Of a DNA stretch of 64,000 bases, positions 61,601-64,000 are shown piece by piece (position 1 is the stretch's first letter; the number at the start of each line of letters is the position of its first letter). Both the position numbers and the translations under genes were made by a program. Under the pieces are notes generated by a model. The model saw only the letters and a program-made list of their open reading frames with translations, searched no databases and had not been told where the DNA came from. The stretch is from Amblyomma americanum (taxonomy: Eukaryota > Arthropoda > Arachnida > Ixodida > Ixodidae), in the NCBI RefSeq assembly GCF_052857255.1, contig NC_135505.1, positions 59,377,149 through 59,441,148 on the forward strand, read 5' to 3'.

Positions 61601-64000
61601 CTACTTCATCATCGCTATTAGATGTATTCAATACTAATCTGCACATTAGTAATGAAAAATTGTGTAATCTTTTCGGATGTTAGTGACCATGTTCCCGCAC
61701 TCTTTTACTTCAACCATAAAAACCTAAAAAAAACAGTCACACAATTTCTTTTCAATCCATTTGCGAGAATATCCTCTGTACATTAATGAAATCGCCAGCT
61801 GATGCTATCTGGGACAATGTTCTCTTAAAAAACGATGCCGAAAGAGCATACGAGAGTTTCTTGAACATAATGAGACCCATTTATGCTGCCGGTTTTCTAA
61901 AAATACTGTGAAAAGTACACGATGTAGCCGGAAGGCTTGGAATAGAAATGAGCTTGTTGCTAAAATAGAGATTAAGAATGAGTTGCATCGTAAGTTCATC
62001 AAAACAGAATACGTAAATGACCAGAAGGCTTTCAAATCCTCTAAAATAGTTTGGGCAAACAATTAAAAAGGTCAGGAAAGAATGCCACACACACCAGTTT
62101 ATATCAGCACGTGGTCACGCTGACATCTTGTGGAAGAATCTAAACAACCTAGTAAACTACAAAAACGATATACAGCAAGTACCTGCCCTAAATATAGGCG
62201 GAAGATCTTTAACGGCTCAACAAGTAGCAGATGAGTGTAACGAATTTTTGTGAACCTTTCTATTGATATTACAGCGCAGAATAATAAAAACAATCTTCCT
62301 TACGTGCACGATGCGTTATTTCTTAGCCCTGTTGACGATTGAGAGATAATGGCAACTTTCAGAGAACTTAACAACACAACAGCATGCTACATTGACGGTT
62401 TAAGAACTTAGTCTATTGCTTATGTATTTGATTTATCTAGCCGTGCGTTACACATATTATGAACCTTTGCATCTGTAGTGCTGCATTCTCACGTCGTATG
62501 CAAGTTGCGCGTGTGTCAATTGTTTTTAAGAAAGGTTATAGAAATAATTGTTTCAGTTATAGGCCGATATTAGTTTTGCCCCTATTTTCGAAGTTACTGG
62601 AAAAGGTCATTCATAGATGTTTTATTTCTTTTGAAAATGAGCATCGAATTTTAACTTGTTCACAATTCTGTTTTCGAAAACACTTATCGGCAGAGCTTGC
62701 GGTACTGCAGCAAAAGGAATACATATTAAAATAGCTTGAAAAAGCAGGATAGTGATCGGTATCTTCATAGATTTCACTAAAGCTCTTCACCTGATAAATC
62801 ATGGTTTACTTATTCGCAAACTAGTTTGGTTTGGTTTATGGTGGTTTAACGTCCCAAAGCGACTCAGGTCATGAGGGACGCCGTAGTAAAGGGCTCCAGA
62901 AATTGCGACCACCTGCGGTTCTGTACCGTGCATTGACATCGCACAGTACATGGGAGTCTAGAATTTCGCCTCCATCGAAATTTTCCCGCCGTGGCCGGGA
63001 TCGAGCCCGCGTCTTTCAGGACAGCAACCGAGCGCCATAACCAGTCAGTCACCGCGGCGGCTATTGGTAAACTTGAATGCTATGGTATGCATGGACACAG
63101 TGCAACACTCTTCAAATCTTATCTGCAGCGCAGCAAACAACCAGAAAGAGTAAACTGTTTCCATTTTTAAGCACTATCCATCTCCAGTGGTGTTCCGGAA
63201 AAAAGTGTATTAAATTCATTTCTTTTTAACATTGATATCAATGACAATGTTCATATTTCACCACAAGTAAAGTTTACAATTTACACACCGACGAAACAGC
63301 CTTATTTCTATCGGGAGACAAGACACAGTTTAGAAGAGTTAGCCAATCACACATTAGCACAGCTTGACACTTGGACTCCAAAAATACATTTAAGTTAAAC
63401 ATTTTTAAAATGAAAGTCATCGTTTTCAGAGCAAAGAATAAATATTTCGCTTAGCCAGTACATTTGCTTGAGGTCAGTTTTTTTAAAAGTTGTAAAGTCG
63501 TTTAAAACAATAGGTGTTGTCTTCAACGAAAGGTTGTCACGGGATGACCACATTGAAAATCTTGTTGAAAACTTTATCGTCTACTGAAATTGGCATGTAC
63601 TGCCAAGTAATATCGAAATTACAATATATCGTTCTCTATTTCATTCTCGGCTGAATTACGGCATTTTATCTTGGGGCTCTACAACACAGGAAAACTTGCG
63701 AAAACTGCACGTATTACAACAATACTTTTTGCGCATAGTTGAACGTGTACCGCTATTACAACACACAAGACAGTTCTCGAACTATAAAATTGTTACAATA
63801 ATAAAGCTGCCAGTCTAAACACTAAGTCATATTCAAATTCAAATTCTTTATTTATTCAAGAAAACACAATAAAAGAGTTTCTAGCACTTTTTGGACAAAT
63901 AACCGTAGGCCAGATATGGGTCCAAAAAAATTGAAATTCTATAATGCAGACACTTCGTGACAAGCACAGTAAAAACTTGGAAGAGCGGAAAGAGGGATAT

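Overview
This window reads as eukaryotic, repeat-dense, intron-rich or intergenic DNA, most likely from a hard tick (Ixodidae). The basis is the mix of repeats: tRNA-derived SINEs with a GCTTTGGGACGTTAAACC-type body that resemble the SINEs described from ixodid ticks, several Penelope-like elements (PLEs) with a reverse transcriptase plus GIY-YIG endonuclease, I-clade, CR1-like and RTE-like LINEs, and Ty3/Gypsy remnants. The taxon call is inference from family resemblance; no database was searched. There are no operons, rRNA genes or CRISPR arrays, and I see no complete host gene.

Layout. 0-1.2 kb: a LINE 3' tail and two copies of a tRNA-headed SINE. 3.3-4.9 kb: an old SINE and an RTE-like LINE end. 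6-7.1 kb: left part of a diverged duplication with a candidate exon. 7.4-8.9 kb: a long inverted repeat, then a dense promoter-like segment and a 68-codon ORF. 9.2-11.9 kb: a deleted Gypsy element (gag, protease, integrase N-terminus) followed by a minus-strand PLE scrap. 12-25 kb: mostly unannotated DNA with SINEs, a CR1-like LINE on the minus strand and a second piece of the duplication near 16 kb. 25.2-35.7 kb: a PLE endonuclease fragment, a long-ORF PLE (28.3-30.5 kb), and directly behind it a nearly full-length but broken I-clade LINE (30.5-35.7 kb).

37.4-44.4 kb carries the inverted partner of the duplicated segments, plus a Gypsy integrase fragment, a SINE with perfect target-site duplication, and a PLE fragment. 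45.06-46.71 kb is a clean, TSD-flanked Gypsy deletion derivative whose gag is joined in frame to integrase. 46.95-50.26 kb is a head-to-head pair of nearly identical PLEs forming a large palindrome. 50-58 kb is quiet apart from SINEs and an RT scrap. 58.2-59.5 kb holds a foldback element inserted in a SINE and a fresh 250-bp tandem duplication. 59.7-60.85 kb has two nested LINE tails on the minus strand, and 61.2-63.8 kb a decayed CR1-like LINE with a TSD-flanked SINE inside it.

The genes here do not form a pathway; they are layers of retroelements of different ages. The least expected signal is a diverged inverted duplication (about 6-16.5 kb against about 37.4-44.4 kb) in which short AG/GT-bounded or gap-free open segments are conserved between the arms. 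That pattern suggests exons of an unrecognised duplicated host gene. All alignments and identities were made by eye.
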